Made by a program: the position numbers and the translations under genes
Origin: Gemmatimonadota bacterium
Lineage (GTDB): Bacteria > Gemmatimonadota > Gemmatimonadetes > Longimicrobiales > Gaopeijiaceae
Assembly: GCA_022827345.1 (NCBI GenBank)
Contig: JAJDTB010000065.1
Coordinates: forward strand, 1-64,000
Direction: 5' to 3'
Length of the DNA stretch: 64,000 bases
In this document: positions 35,601 through 42,763 of the stretch, one piece after another
How positions within the stretch are numbered: position 1 is the stretch's first letter
How the letters are laid out: each line of letters begins with the position of its first letter
The notes under the pieces: model-generated
Databases searched by the model: none
The model's input: only the letters and a program-made list of their open reading frames with translations
What the model was told of the DNA's origin: nothing

Positions 35601-35983
35601 TCTCGGCCATCAAGCAGGCGCTGCAGCGCTGGCCTGCGGCGCCGGGCGAGCTGACGGGCGAGGCCCGCGCGATCGAGCTGAGGCTTCTCGACCTGCGGGA
35701 AACCCTGGAAGGATCAAGGACCCGGACTTCGCGCGCGGAGCCCGACCTGCCCGGCATCACGGGGCGCGTAAACCAGATCGTGCGCGGGCACTGGAACGGC
35801 ATGCACGGACCGACGGAAACGCACCGCGAGCAGTACCGGATCGCGCGGCGGCTGTTCGGCGGGTTGTATCCCGACCTGCAGCAGCTCGTCGAGACGGATC
35901 TGCCGGCGCTCGAGGCGCGGCTGGAGGAAGCGGGCGTGCCGTGGACGACGGGGCGGGCGCTGCCGAGGTGGCCTCCGGAGTAG
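32621..35983 (+). CDS. secreted VPS10/BNR-repeat protein (sortilin-like)
   Basis: 1120 residues. The signal peptide ends PATLPAQQ. Residues ~50-760 are two consecutive BNR/sortilin-type propellers with many Asp-box repeats (SxDxGxTW): GNVWKTTNAGTTWTPIF, GVYKSVDGGRSF, GLYRTTDGGETWELV, GIHKSTDGGNTWRAI, SDDGGQTWG, QSDDQGTSWRAI, AFVSVDGGESWMDF. A beta-sandwich-like part follows (APRVFLTVRDDAGNVVNVVN), then a Gly-rich linker (~910-930) and a helical C-terminus. It is annotated in related genomes as a glycosyl hydrolase or VPS10 domain protein, but no glycosidase residues can be assigned. The ATG at 32621 has AGGA at good spacing. Confidence 0.87.
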   Translation: MHDHRLPTSPRGTTARAPFAALLATTLLASLAAPATLPAQQRGGGEGGDEDAPAELNAGLLSSFRWRSIGPATASGRIADIAVDPTDRSTWYVAASSGNVWKTTNAGTTWTPIFDNYGSYSIGAIALDPSDHLTLWVGTGENNGQRSTGYGDGVYKSVDGGRSFTNMGLETSRHIGMIAIHPDDSRTVFVAAQGPLWAAGGERGLYRTTDGGETWELVLEIDEHTGVNEVYFDRRNPDVMYASSWQRRRHQWTMIDGGPGSGIHKSTDGGNTWRAINRGLPSGDKGRIGMAISPIDPDVLYAIVEASGNNGGTFRSENMGENWSRTSRYQSGAAMYYHELYADPHRFDRIYSLDTFVQMSDDGGQTWGRLPTQGVHVDHHALAFDPDDPEHLILGNDGGLYETHDFGESWHFFPNLPLTQFYKVATSNDEPFYYVYGGTQDNNTLGGPSQTLGGGIRNSDWYVTLGGDGFDPVVDPENPDIIISQLQYGVISRFDRGSKERLDIQPQPDPDGPPLRWYWDAGLHMSPHDNNRIYFGAQILFQSDDQGTSWRAISGDLSRNIDRNQLEVMGRVWSVDAVAKNRSTSAFGHIVAVSESPLAEGLIYVGTDDGLVQVTEDGGDTWRAVESLPGVPDTSFVHDVEASLHNPDEVFVVVNNFKRNDFRPYVLKSTNRGVDWQMITGGLPDNSPSFSIVQDHVEPGLLFLGAEFGAFVSVDGGESWMDFDAGLPTIPVRELEIQKREGDLVAATFGRSFYVVDDYTPLRELARASDEILAGGGHIFEVADGDMFVPWNPGGANGSDFYTADNPPLGVTFTYWVGETLRTREAERRAAERRAQRAGEDTPYPTWDELEAEDREEAPRVFLTVRDDAGNVVNVVNGSTGRGVHRAVWNYRYPGYNPVTGGGGGGGGFGGFGGGGGNGPMALPGDYTVSLAQRVDGEVTELAGPTPFTIAPLNQPAIPQQDRARILAFQRETGELLRAVTGSQRVAAEAAQRISAIKQALQRWPAAPGELTGEARAIELRLLDLRETLEGSRTRTSRAEPDLPGITGRVNQIVRGHWNGMHGPTETHREQYRIARRLFGGLYPDLQQLVETDLPALEARLEEAGVPWTTGRALPRWPPE

Positions 35984-36009
35984 GGGGATGTAAACCCGAC
36001 ATGTCATAA

Positions 36010-36027
36010 TGTAAACCAAAGTTTACA
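36010..36027. promoter_or_regulatory. palindrome TGTAAA-N6-TTTACA, copy 1
   Basis: TGTAAAC-CAAA-GTTTACA, a perfect 7-bp inverted repeat 27 bases after the VPS10-like gene stop. Identical outer arms with the same 6-base spacing recur at 40438 and 47348. A further palindrome, GACATGTC, sits just before it at 35998-36005. Probably a protein-binding site or a short hairpin; its binding factor is unknown. Confidence 0.6.
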
Positions 36028-36058
36028 GTGCGGCGCGCCGTCTGGGCTTGATTCCGGC

Positions 36059-36105
36059 ACATTCGTGTCACTTTGATGATCGTATCATCGATTTGACACG
36101 AATGT
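36059..36105. repeat. 47-bp inverted repeat
   Basis: ACATTCGTGTCA (36059-36070) pairs with TGACACGAATGT (36094-36105). Inside, GATGAT-CGT-ATCATC forms a second stem separated by a 4x4 internal loop. It sits at the 5' edge of the DUF4143 fragment and could mark a recombination or insertion junction, or be an operator. Confidence 0.65.
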
Positions 36106-36379
36106 CAGCGGTGGAGCGGCTCTCCGAGCCACAGGGCACGAGGCCGACATCCTGATCGACGCGGGCGGTCGCCTGATTCCGGTGGAGGTCAAGTCCGGCC
36201 GGACGGTACCCGCGGACGCCGTATCGGGGTTGCAGTGGTGGACCTCGATTCCCTCGAACCCGAATCGGGGTGGTGTGCTGGTCCACGGCGGGACGGAGAA
36301 CTTCGACCTGAGCGGGTTCCGGGTCCTGCCCTGGTTTCTGGGGGCTACGCCCGCAGCCGGAGCTCCCGAATCCGCCTGA
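36106..36379 (+). pseudogene. C-terminal fragment of a DUF4143-family ATPase
   Basis: A start-less frame reads GHEADILIDAGGRLIPVEVK, then SGRTVPADAVSGLQWW and NFDLSGFRVLPWFLG. It is the PD-(D/E)xK nuclease-like end of DUF4143 ATP-binding proteins; the D and ExK residues are visible. The AAA part is absent. The remnant starts at the 47-bp inverted repeat, and its 3' end overlaps the convergent intact DUF4143 gene by 35 bp. It is a decayed second copy, not part of that gene. Confidence 0.72.
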
Positions 36380-37508
36380 GCGGACACGCGGTGATCGCAT
36401 CGCCCAGCGGGTACTGCAGGTCGCCCGGATAGACGACCCACAGGTGCTCCAGACCGAGATCGTCCTTGACGATGTGCATGGACTTCGTGGTCCGGGGTGC
36501 GTCGCTGCACTTGAACTCGAAGCCCCACCGCTTCCCGCCGCGCAGTAGCATCAGGTCCAGTTCGGCTCCCCGCTGGGTGCGGTAGAAGTAGGCTTCGTCG
36601 GCCCCATGCGCGATCAGGGTCTGTTCAAGCGCAAACCCCTCCCAACTGGCCCCGTAGGCCGGGTGGAGCGGGAGTTGCGCAGGATCGTCGATGCCCAGCA
36701 GGGAGTGCAGGATTCCGCTGTCCCGCAGATAGACCCTGGGTGACTTCACGAGCCGTTTTCCGAGGTTTTCGAACCAGGGGGGCAACACCCTGAGCATGAA
36801 GGCCCCCGCCAGCAGGTCGCGGTAGTGGTTGACCGCCGTGACTCCGATGTCCATCGAACGGCCGATCTCGGCGGCGTTCCAGGTCTGGCCGTGCCGGTGG
36901 GCCAGCATGCGCCAGAAGCGGCCGAGGGCTTCGGGAGAAACCCTTGACCCCAAACCGGGAATGTCGCGCTCGAGAAACGTCCGTGTGAAGGCCTGCATCC
37001 ATCGTCTCCACACGGCGTTGCCCGGAGCGAGGTAGGCTCGGGGAAAACCGCCGCGCATCCACAGGAGGTCAAGCTCGTCGGGGCCCACGTCGTCCAGGGA
37101 GAGGCCGCCCACATCGACAAAGAGTATCCGGCCGGCCAGCGTTTCGGAGACCCCGCGAATCAGGTCCCACGACGCGCTGCCCAGGAGGAGAAAGACCGCC
37201 TTGCGCTTGCGGTCGTCCGTGATCGGACGGAGGGTCTCGAACAGGTGCGGACTGCGTTGAATCTCATCGATGACGACGAGTCCCTCACTCTGGCCGAGCA
37301 ACCGTTCGGGCGTTGCGGACAGCGCCTCGCGAGCGGCTGCGACCTCCAGGTCATAGACGGTGCCTGGACCATCCCAGGCCGATACGACCTGTTCGGCGAG
37401 TGTAGTCTTGCCAACCTGGCGGGCGCCCAGCAGCGCTACCACCGGGGCCTCGGCCAAGCCACGGTTGACGGCCGCCAGCAGACGCGTACGGGGGATGTAT
37501 TGTTGCAT
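36345..37508 (-). CDS. ATP-binding protein with AAA_14 and DUF4143 domains
   Basis: 387 residues. AAA ATPase N-terminus with Walker A GARQVGKTTLAEQ and Walker B-like GLVVIDEIQRSPHLFETLRP, sensor-like FLLLGSASWDLI. The C-terminal DUF4143 domain is PD-(D/E)xK-like (RGAELDLMLLRGGKRWGFEF, then KCSDAPRTTKSM). These proteins are common, mobile and of unknown function, with a proposed role in toxin-antitoxin or defence systems. The ATG at 37508 is chosen because MQQYIPRTRLLAAVNRGL is the usual N-terminus. The short upstream spacer has CAACAATAGTTG, a possible autoregulatory site. Confidence 0.88.
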   Translation of the reverse strand: MQQYIPRTRLLAAVNRGLAEAPVVALLGARQVGKTTLAEQVVSAWDGPGTVYDLEVAAAREALSATPERLLGQSEGLVVIDEIQRSPHLFETLRPITDDRKRKAVFLLLGSASWDLIRGVSETLAGRILFVDVGGLSLDDVGPDELDLLWMRGGFPRAYLAPGNAVWRRWMQAFTRTFLERDIPGLGSRVSPEALGRFWRMLAHRHGQTWNAAEIGRSMDIGVTAVNHYRDLLAGAFMLRVLPPWFENLGKRLVKSPRVYLRDSGILHSLLGIDDPAQLPLHPAYGASWEGFALEQTLIAHGADEAYFYRTQRGAELDLMLLRGGKRWGFEFKCSDAPRTTKSMHIVKDDLGLEHLWVVYPGDLQYPLGDAITACPLRRIRELRLRA

Positions 37509-37548
37509 ATCGTTTGCCGGATACGAGATATTCAACAATAGTTGAGCT

Positions 37549-39120
37549 CTAGAGCTCCGGGAACCCCTCTGGCGGGCGGCGGTGGTGAGTCGCCTGCTCG
37601 TAGGCGTAGGCATACCGGAAGAGCAGGCCTTCGGCGTACGGCCGCGCCAGGATCTGCAGCCCGGCCGGGTGCGTGCCCTCCGTGAAGCCCATCGGCACCG
37701 TGATCGCGGGCATGCCGGTCGCCGGCGCGACGCGCTGGGAATTGTCTCCGCTGTACTCTTCGCGGCCACGGTCGATGTGCGCGGGCGGGCTGAGCCAGCT
37801 GGGGTAGACGACGGCGTCGACTTCCGCGGCGTCCATCGCGGCCACCAGATCGGCGAGGTATGCCTGGCGCCCCTCGTTCTCGAGGAAATCGGGGCAGGGG
37901 GGATCCCACTCGGCCGGAGGCACGTCGAGCGGCGAGTCCTCCGACCGGCGGAGCGAGCCTTCGACGTAGTCGGAGTATTCGCCGGTCTCGAGCACGTGCA
38001 GCACGTCGGTGAAAGGCGCCGCGTCGCCGAGCGAGTTGAGATAGACGTGCATGTCGTAGCGAAAGCGGCCGCAGAACATGTTCTCGCGCGCGAGTTGGGC
38101 CTGTACGTCGAAGTCGAAGGGGTCGACGATCTCGGCGCCCAGCCCGGCGAGTTCGGCGAGCGCGTCCTCGAAGACGGCGACTACGCCCGAGTCGGCGTCC
38201 TCGGTGTCGACCAGCGCCCGCAGCACGCCAATCCGGGCGCCTTGCAGGCCGTCGGCGTCGAGGAAGGTCGTGTAGTCGTCCTCCTTGCGGTCCCGCCCGG
38301 CCTCGGTGTAGGGGTCGGCGGGATCGTGTCCGGCCACCACGTTGAAGACGCGCGCCACGTCCTCGACGGTGCGCCCCATCGGCCCGGCGATGTCCCGGTC
38401 GAATGAAAGCGGCACCACGCCGTCGCGGCTGGTCAGCCCGATCGTCGAGCGGATGCCCACGAGCGCCAGGCGCGACGAAGGGCCGCGGATCGAATTGCCG
38501 GTGTCGCTGCCGAGCCCGATCAGGCCGAAGTTCGCGGCGACGCCCGACGCGGTGCCTCCGCTGGAGCCGGCCGGCACGCGGTCGAGGGCGTAGGCGTTGC
38601 GGGTCGTGTCGAAGGACGAACTCACCGACTGGCGCGCGCTGAACGCCCACTCGGCCATGTTGGTCTTGGCCACCACGATCGCGCCCGCCTCGCGGATGCT
38701 CCGCACCATGAACGCATCGTCGGGGGGGATGCTGCCGGCCAGCGCGATCGAGCCCGCCGTGGTCACCATGTCGTGCGTGTCGAAGTTGTCCTTGACGAGC
38801 ATCGGCACGCAGAAGAGTGGGCCGGGCTCGTCGCCGGCGGCCAGGGCGGCGTCGAGTTCGTCGGCGCGGTCGAGGGCGGCCGGATTGACGACCGTGATCG
38901 CGTTGATGCGGTCCTCGTAGGCCTCGATCCGGTCGAGGTATGCCTGCACGACCATGCGGCAGGTGGTGGCGCCCGAGAAGATGGCCTCCTGCACGCCGGC
39001 GATGGTGGCCTCGACGACGGGGATGGGGGCGGGGTCGGGGCGGCCGCAGGCGGTGGCGGCGAGGGCGCCCAGAACGACGGCGAGCGTGGTGGCAGGGGAG
39101 CGACGGGCCGTTCGAGTCAT
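37549..39120 (-). CDS. secreted amidase-signature family hydrolase (2), lipoprotein
   Basis: 523 residues. Lipoprotein signal TLAVVLGALAATACGRP. Amidase-signature residues: Lys in VPMLVKDNFDTHD, cis-Ser in VPAGSSGGTASG, nucleophile Ser in GLGSDTGNSIRGP, where the usual GGS is GNS but Ser is kept. The C-terminus has CPDFLENEGRQAYLADLVAA and PAITVPMGF. The ATG at 39120 is chosen over one at 39129, because GAGGAG touches the latter and is well spaced for the former. It follows the triple-RidA gene in the same operon, with almost no gap; RidA-type proteins scavenge enamine/imine products, so linked amide or amine catabolism is plausible (inference). Confidence 0.9.
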   Translation of the reverse strand: MTRTARRSPATTLAVVLGALAATACGRPDPAPIPVVEATIAGVQEAIFSGATTCRMVVQAYLDRIEAYEDRINAITVVNPAALDRADELDAALAAGDEPGPLFCVPMLVKDNFDTHDMVTTAGSIALAGSIPPDDAFMVRSIREAGAIVVAKTNMAEWAFSARQSVSSSFDTTRNAYALDRVPAGSSGGTASGVAANFGLIGLGSDTGNSIRGPSSRLALVGIRSTIGLTSRDGVVPLSFDRDIAGPMGRTVEDVARVFNVVAGHDPADPYTEAGRDRKEDDYTTFLDADGLQGARIGVLRALVDTEDADSGVVAVFEDALAELAGLGAEIVDPFDFDVQAQLARENMFCGRFRYDMHVYLNSLGDAAPFTDVLHVLETGEYSDYVEGSLRRSEDSPLDVPPAEWDPPCPDFLENEGRQAYLADLVAAMDAAEVDAVVYPSWLSPPAHIDRGREEYSGDNSQRVAPATGMPAITVPMGFTEGTHPAGLQILARPYAEGLLFRYAYAYEQATHHRRPPEGFPEL

Positions 39121-39125
39121 GGGTC

Positions 39126-40331
39126 TCATCTCCTCGCCGCCGTCATCTGGATCTCGACGCCGAGCCGGCCCACCAGCGGCAGTCCCGCGAGCGTGACCGG
39201 CGGCACTCCATCCGGCATCACCTCCGCGAGCACTTCCATCACCGCCTCCGCGTCGCGCACATCGGTGAGGTAGACCCACACGTCCTCCACATCGCCGAAC
39301 CCCAGCCCCGCGGCCTCGAGCGTCGCACCGAGATTGGCCAGGGTGGCCCGGGCCTCGCCGCGGGCATCCTCACCTGCCGCGAGCATCCCCGCCAGCCAGA
39401 CCCGTTCGCCGGTCGTGATCGCGGGCGAAAGCGGCGACCGTCCGCGCCGCTGCCCCTCGCGCAGCACCACCCGCCGCTCGTCCGACTGCTCCGCCACGCA
39501 CTGGATCTCGACCAGGAAGGCCGGGTTCATCAGGCCGCCGCGCACCGCAGCCCGCGCGGGAGGATCGTCGGCGGTGACGAACTCGCGGTAGGCCGTGTTC
39601 ATGTCGCCCCAGAGGCGGACGTCGTCCAGGAAGACCTTGCAGCTGACCAGGTCGCCATAGTCCATCCCGGCCTCTTCGAGGATCAGGCCGATGTTGCCGA
39701 AGACGCGCCGGGTCTGGGTCTGCACGTCGCCCCCGACGGGCTGGTAGGTGTCCGGATCGCGGCTGGTCGCGCCCGCCACGAAGAGCACGTCGCCCGCGCG
39801 CACGCCCCACGAATACGGCAGCGCCGGCGACTGCAGCCCCGACGGCACGATGATCTCGGTCTCGTCCGGGGTGGCGACGGCCGACATCTGAACCAGGGCG
39901 TCGCGGTCGGGCAGGTCGGCACGGACGGTGGCGCGCGTGGGCGGATCGTTGGCGAAGTAGCCGCGATAGACGCCGTTCATCGCCTGGAAGTGGCGTGTGT
40001 CACGGAGGAAGACGTTCATCGCGACGACATCCTCGTAGCCGAGCCCGCGGGCCCGCAGCTGCTCGCCGAGGGCGTCCAGCGTGGCGGCGGTCTGCTCCTC
40101 GACGGTGGTGAGGGGGGCGCCGCCCTGCGAGGTGCCGGTGATGTTGGACAGGTAGACCAGCTCGGGCGTCTGGGCGGAGGTGGGGGGCGGGAAGATGAGG
40201 GGTGCCGCGAGGGCGATGAAGGCCCCGAGCAGAACGAGGGCTGACAGGCCAATCGGCGAGCCGGCGCGAATCGTGGCTGCGGTGGAGGCCGAAGTGGGCA
40301 GGCGCACGAGCGCCGCAGGCAGGGTTCTCAT
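39126..40331 (-). CDS. secreted triple-RidA (YjgF/YER057c) protein
   Basis: 401 residues with an N-terminal signal (LSALVLLGAFIALAAPLIF). Three RidA domains follow in tandem: ~60-155 (NVFLRDTRHFQAMNGVYRGY, PPTRATVRADLP), ~160-275 (GVRAGDVLFVAGATSRDP, PPARAAVRGGLMNP) and ~285-400 (GERVWLAGMLAAGEDARGE, VTLAGLPLVGRLGVEI). The substrate-binding Arg of the xxRxxV motif is present in domains 1 and 2 and absent in 3. RidA deaminates reactive enamines and normally works as a cytosolic trimer of single domains, so this chain may form the trimer by itself in the periplasm. It forms an operon with the downstream amidase. Confidence 0.85.
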   Translation of the reverse strand: MRTLPAALVRLPTSASTAATIRAGSPIGLSALVLLGAFIALAAPLIFPPPTSAQTPELVYLSNITGTSQGGAPLTTVEEQTAATLDALGEQLRARGLGYEDVVAMNVFLRDTRHFQAMNGVYRGYFANDPPTRATVRADLPDRDALVQMSAVATPDETEIIVPSGLQSPALPYSWGVRAGDVLFVAGATSRDPDTYQPVGGDVQTQTRRVFGNIGLILEEAGMDYGDLVSCKVFLDDVRLWGDMNTAYREFVTADDPPARAAVRGGLMNPAFLVEIQCVAEQSDERRVVLREGQRRGRSPLSPAITTGERVWLAGMLAAGEDARGEARATLANLGATLEAAGLGFGDVEDVWVYLTDVRDAEAVMEVLAEVMPDGVPPVTLAGLPLVGRLGVEIQMTAARR

Positions 40332-40437
40332 TTCGGTGATCCCGGTGGGAGGTGGCTGGAGGGGATGACTGACCTCTACACTGCTCGCTCGTGGGAGCGC
40401 GAGCAACAGCGCATGCCGCTCGAGGGGTCGATCGTGA

Positions 40438-40455
40438 TGTAAACCGCGCTTTACA
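40438..40455. promoter_or_regulatory. palindrome TGTAAA-N6-TTTACA, copy 2
   Basis: TGTAAA-CCGCGC-TTTACA, 12 bases past the stop of the ABC ATPase gene and about 107 bp before the triple-RidA start, both on the minus strand. It has the same arms and spacing as copies 1 and 3. Confidence 0.6.
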
Positions 40456-40466
40456 AAACGTAATGT

Positions 40467-41330
40467 TTAGTTGTCATCGTCATGACTCTCTCTCCGCAGC
40501 GGAATGGTCTGGGGCGCGCCCGTGTCGCTGCCGGGACCGGGGTGAGGCACCAGCCGCAGCGGCCACTCGTACACGTCCTCGAGGGTGGTGCGAGACAACA
40601 CCTCCGCCGGCGCGCCGCAGGCCCGGGCCTCGCCGCGGTCGAGCAGCAGAATCCGGTCGGCGAAGCGGGCGGCGAGGTTGAGGTCGTGGGTGATGACGAA
40701 GACGGCGAGCCCCTCCGCGCACAGCTCCTGCAGCAGGTGGAAGAGGTCCATCCGGTAGCGCAGGTCGAGGCCGGCCGCGGGCTCGTCGAGGAGCAGGATC
40801 GGAGCCTCCTGCGCCAGCGCGCGCGCGATCCGGGCGCGTTGGTGCTCCCCGCCGGAGAGCTCGCCGAGCTGGCGCCGGGCCAGGGGGGCGACGGCGCACC
40901 GCTCCAGAGCGCGGTCCACGATGGCATGGTCGTGCCTGGCGGCGCGCTCCCACGGCCCCAGGTGTGCGTACCGTCCCATCCCGACCATCTCGCGCACGGT
41001 CACCGGAAAGGGAGAGGACTCCGACTGCGGGACCACTGCGATCGCACGCGCCCGTTCGCGGTCGCCGAGGCCGGCCAGGGATTGATCGGCCAGCCGAACC
41101 TCGCCCAGCTGCGGCGTCAGCGACCCGGAGAGGAGCCTCAGCAGCGTGGTCTTGCCCGAGCCGTTGGGTCCCGCCACGGCGAGGAGCTGCCCCGGCTCGA
41201 CCGACACCGAGATCTCGCGAACGGCCGCCTTTTCCGCGCGCGGGTGCGTGTAGGCAAGGCCGCGGCCTCGCAGCACGGGGCGCCAATCGCCGGCCACGGG
41301 CCCTACTGCGCCCCCAGCGGTCTCGTCCAT
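40467..41330 (-). CDS. btuD: ABC transporter ATP-binding protein, BtuD/FhuC type
   Basis: 287 residues. Walker A AGPNGSGKTTLLRLLSG, Q-loop VVPQSES, signature LSGGEHQRARIARALAQ, Walker B ILLLDEPAAGLD and H-loop VFVITHDLNLAARFAD. The iron/B12-type ATPase is matched to the FecCD permease immediately upstream. Because a cobalamin riboswitch precedes the operon, vitamin B12 or a related corrinoid is the likely substrate. The ATG at 41330 follows GGGGTGGGGCGG and lies 14 bp after the permease stop. The C-terminal tail is Asp-rich (ESHDDDN). Confidence 0.9.
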   Translation of the reverse strand: MDETAGGAVGPVAGDWRPVLRGRGLAYTHPRAEKAAVREISVSVEPGQLLAVAGPNGSGKTTLLRLLSGSLTPQLGEVRLADQSLAGLGDRERARAIAVVPQSESSPFPVTVREMVGMGRYAHLGPWERAARHDHAIVDRALERCAVAPLARRQLGELSGGEHQRARIARALAQEAPILLLDEPAAGLDLRYRMDLFHLLQELCAEGLAVFVITHDLNLAARFADRILLLDRGEARACGAPAEVLSRTTLEDVYEWPLRLVPHPGPGSDTGAPQTIPLRRESHDDDN

Positions 41331-41344
41331 CCGCCCCACCCCCC

Positions 41345-42346
41345 TCACCGCCGCCCCCCGCGCATCAGCAACACCACGAACAGCGGCACCCCGACCACCG
41401 CCGTCACCACCCCGGTCGGCAACTCGGCCGGCGCGACCACCAGCCGGGCCACCGTGTCGGCCAGCAGCAGAAAGGCCGTCCCGGCGAGAAACGACGCCGG
41501 CAGGAGCATGCGATGGTCGTTCCCCCACGCGATCCGCACCGCGTGCGGCACGATCAGCCCGACGAACCCGATCACGCCGCCCGCAGCCACCGCCGCGGCC
41601 ACCATCAGCGACGCGGCCAGGTAGGCCGTCAGCTTCACCTGCTGCACCGACGCACCCAGGTAGTAGGCAACCTCCTCACCCCGCGACAGGAGGTTGAACG
41701 CGCGCGCCAGCGACAGCACCACGGCGGCGCCGGGCACAAGCAGAAGCGCCAGCAGCCCGTTCGACCCCCAATCCGCGCCGGACAGGTTCCCCATCATCCA
41801 GAAGATCGCCGAGCGGAAGGACTCGATGTCGGCGACCGAGAGCAGCAGCAGGATCACGGCGTTGAAAAAGGCGCCGGCAATCACCCCCGCGAGGATCAGG
41901 ACGCGGGTGTCCATGCCGCCGGGAGAGGCCCGCCGAGCGATCTGCAGGACGAGCGTCATCGCCGCGACCGCGCCCAGGAAAGCGCCCAGCGGAAGCACCC
42001 AGGGAAGGGCCAGCCCGATCCCCGTGACCACCACCGTCACGGCCCCGACCGCCGCCCCACCCGAGACGCCCAGCACATACGGCTCCGCCAGCGGGTTGCG
42101 CAGCAGCGCCTGGAAGGTGCAGCCGCTCAGACCGAGCGCGCCCCCCACAAGGGCCGCGAGGACTGCGCGCGGCAGGCGCAGCTGCCACAGAATCGCGCGC
42201 GTGGAGGAATCCGCGTCGCCGGACAGGGTGCGCCAGAGGTCGGCGGGCCCGAGGCCCGAAGCGCCGAAGGAGATGCTGACCGCGGCCGCGACCGTGACGG
42301 CGAGCCCCAGCAGGACGAGGCGGGCCGGCGTGCGGGAGCGGGTCAA
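41345..42346 (-). CDS. btuC: FecCD-family ABC permease, BtuC type
   Basis: 333 residues with about ten membrane helices. Typical segments are RLPRAVLAALVGGALGLSGC followed by TFQALLRNPLAEPYVLGVSG, GVIGFVGLIVPHAVRIAWGN (the cytoplasmic coupling helix) and PTGVVTAVVGVPLFVVLLM. It moves the substrate delivered by a periplasmic binding protein across the inner membrane. It is the first gene after the cobalamin riboswitch and is followed by the ATPase. No BtuF-type binding protein is in the window. Confidence 0.92.
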   Translation of the reverse strand: MTRSRTPARLVLLGLAVTVAAAVSISFGASGLGPADLWRTLSGDADSSTRAILWQLRLPRAVLAALVGGALGLSGCTFQALLRNPLAEPYVLGVSGGAAVGAVTVVVTGIGLALPWVLPLGAFLGAVAAMTLVLQIARRASPGGMDTRVLILAGVIAGAFFNAVILLLLSVADIESFRSAIFWMMGNLSGADWGSNGLLALLLVPGAAVVLSLARAFNLLSRGEEVAYYLGASVQQVKLTAYLAASLMVAAAVAAGGVIGFVGLIVPHAVRIAWGNDHRMLLPASFLAGTAFLLLADTVARLVVAPAELPTGVVTAVVGVPLFVVLLMRGGRR

Positions 42347-42404
42347 CGTCCTGCCATCTCGATGTACACCGGCTTCCCTCCCTCGAAGGATGGTGCAAGG
42401 ACGA

Positions 42405-42630
42405 GGGAGCCGCGTCTCCTGGCTCGAGGCAAAGTCGCTCGCCTTCCCGGGGACCAGCTGCCTGGCGGTCCAAATCCCGGTGGCTATCGAGCGCGTCGTG
42501 CCGGATCCGCGGGGGATCCGGGCCTCCTACAGTGGCGGGGCCGCGTCGGCTTCGGACCGACTTCCGGTGGCTCGCTCGCTATCGGTCGGCACGTTAACGG
42601 GATTCGGGTTGAAGGGCAACGGTGTCCGGC
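42405..42630 (-). promoter_or_regulatory. cobalamin (AdoCbl) riboswitch
   Basis: On the minus strand, between 42630 and 42405, the order of conserved cobalamin-riboswitch elements is visible: a P2-like TTGCCCTTCAACC, CCGGAAGTCGGT, the B12-box core GCGGCCCCGCCACTGTAG (about 42527-42545), a long variable hairpin CCGGATCC-CCCGC-GGATCCGG, and the 3' element GAGCCAGGAGACGCGG (about 42410-42426). It lies some 60 bases before the btuC start. Binding of adenosylcobalamin would shut off btuCD expression. Confidence 0.8.
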
Positions 42631-42763
42631 GCGTTTACCCGGGACCAGTCCCAATCGAGCATGGCTCTGTCCCGGCGAATCCCCGTGGACTGTCTTGTTT
42701 TGTCGTGCCCATGCACTATTCTGTACTGCCACGGCCCCGTTTGGGGGTCGAGACCATGTTCTC

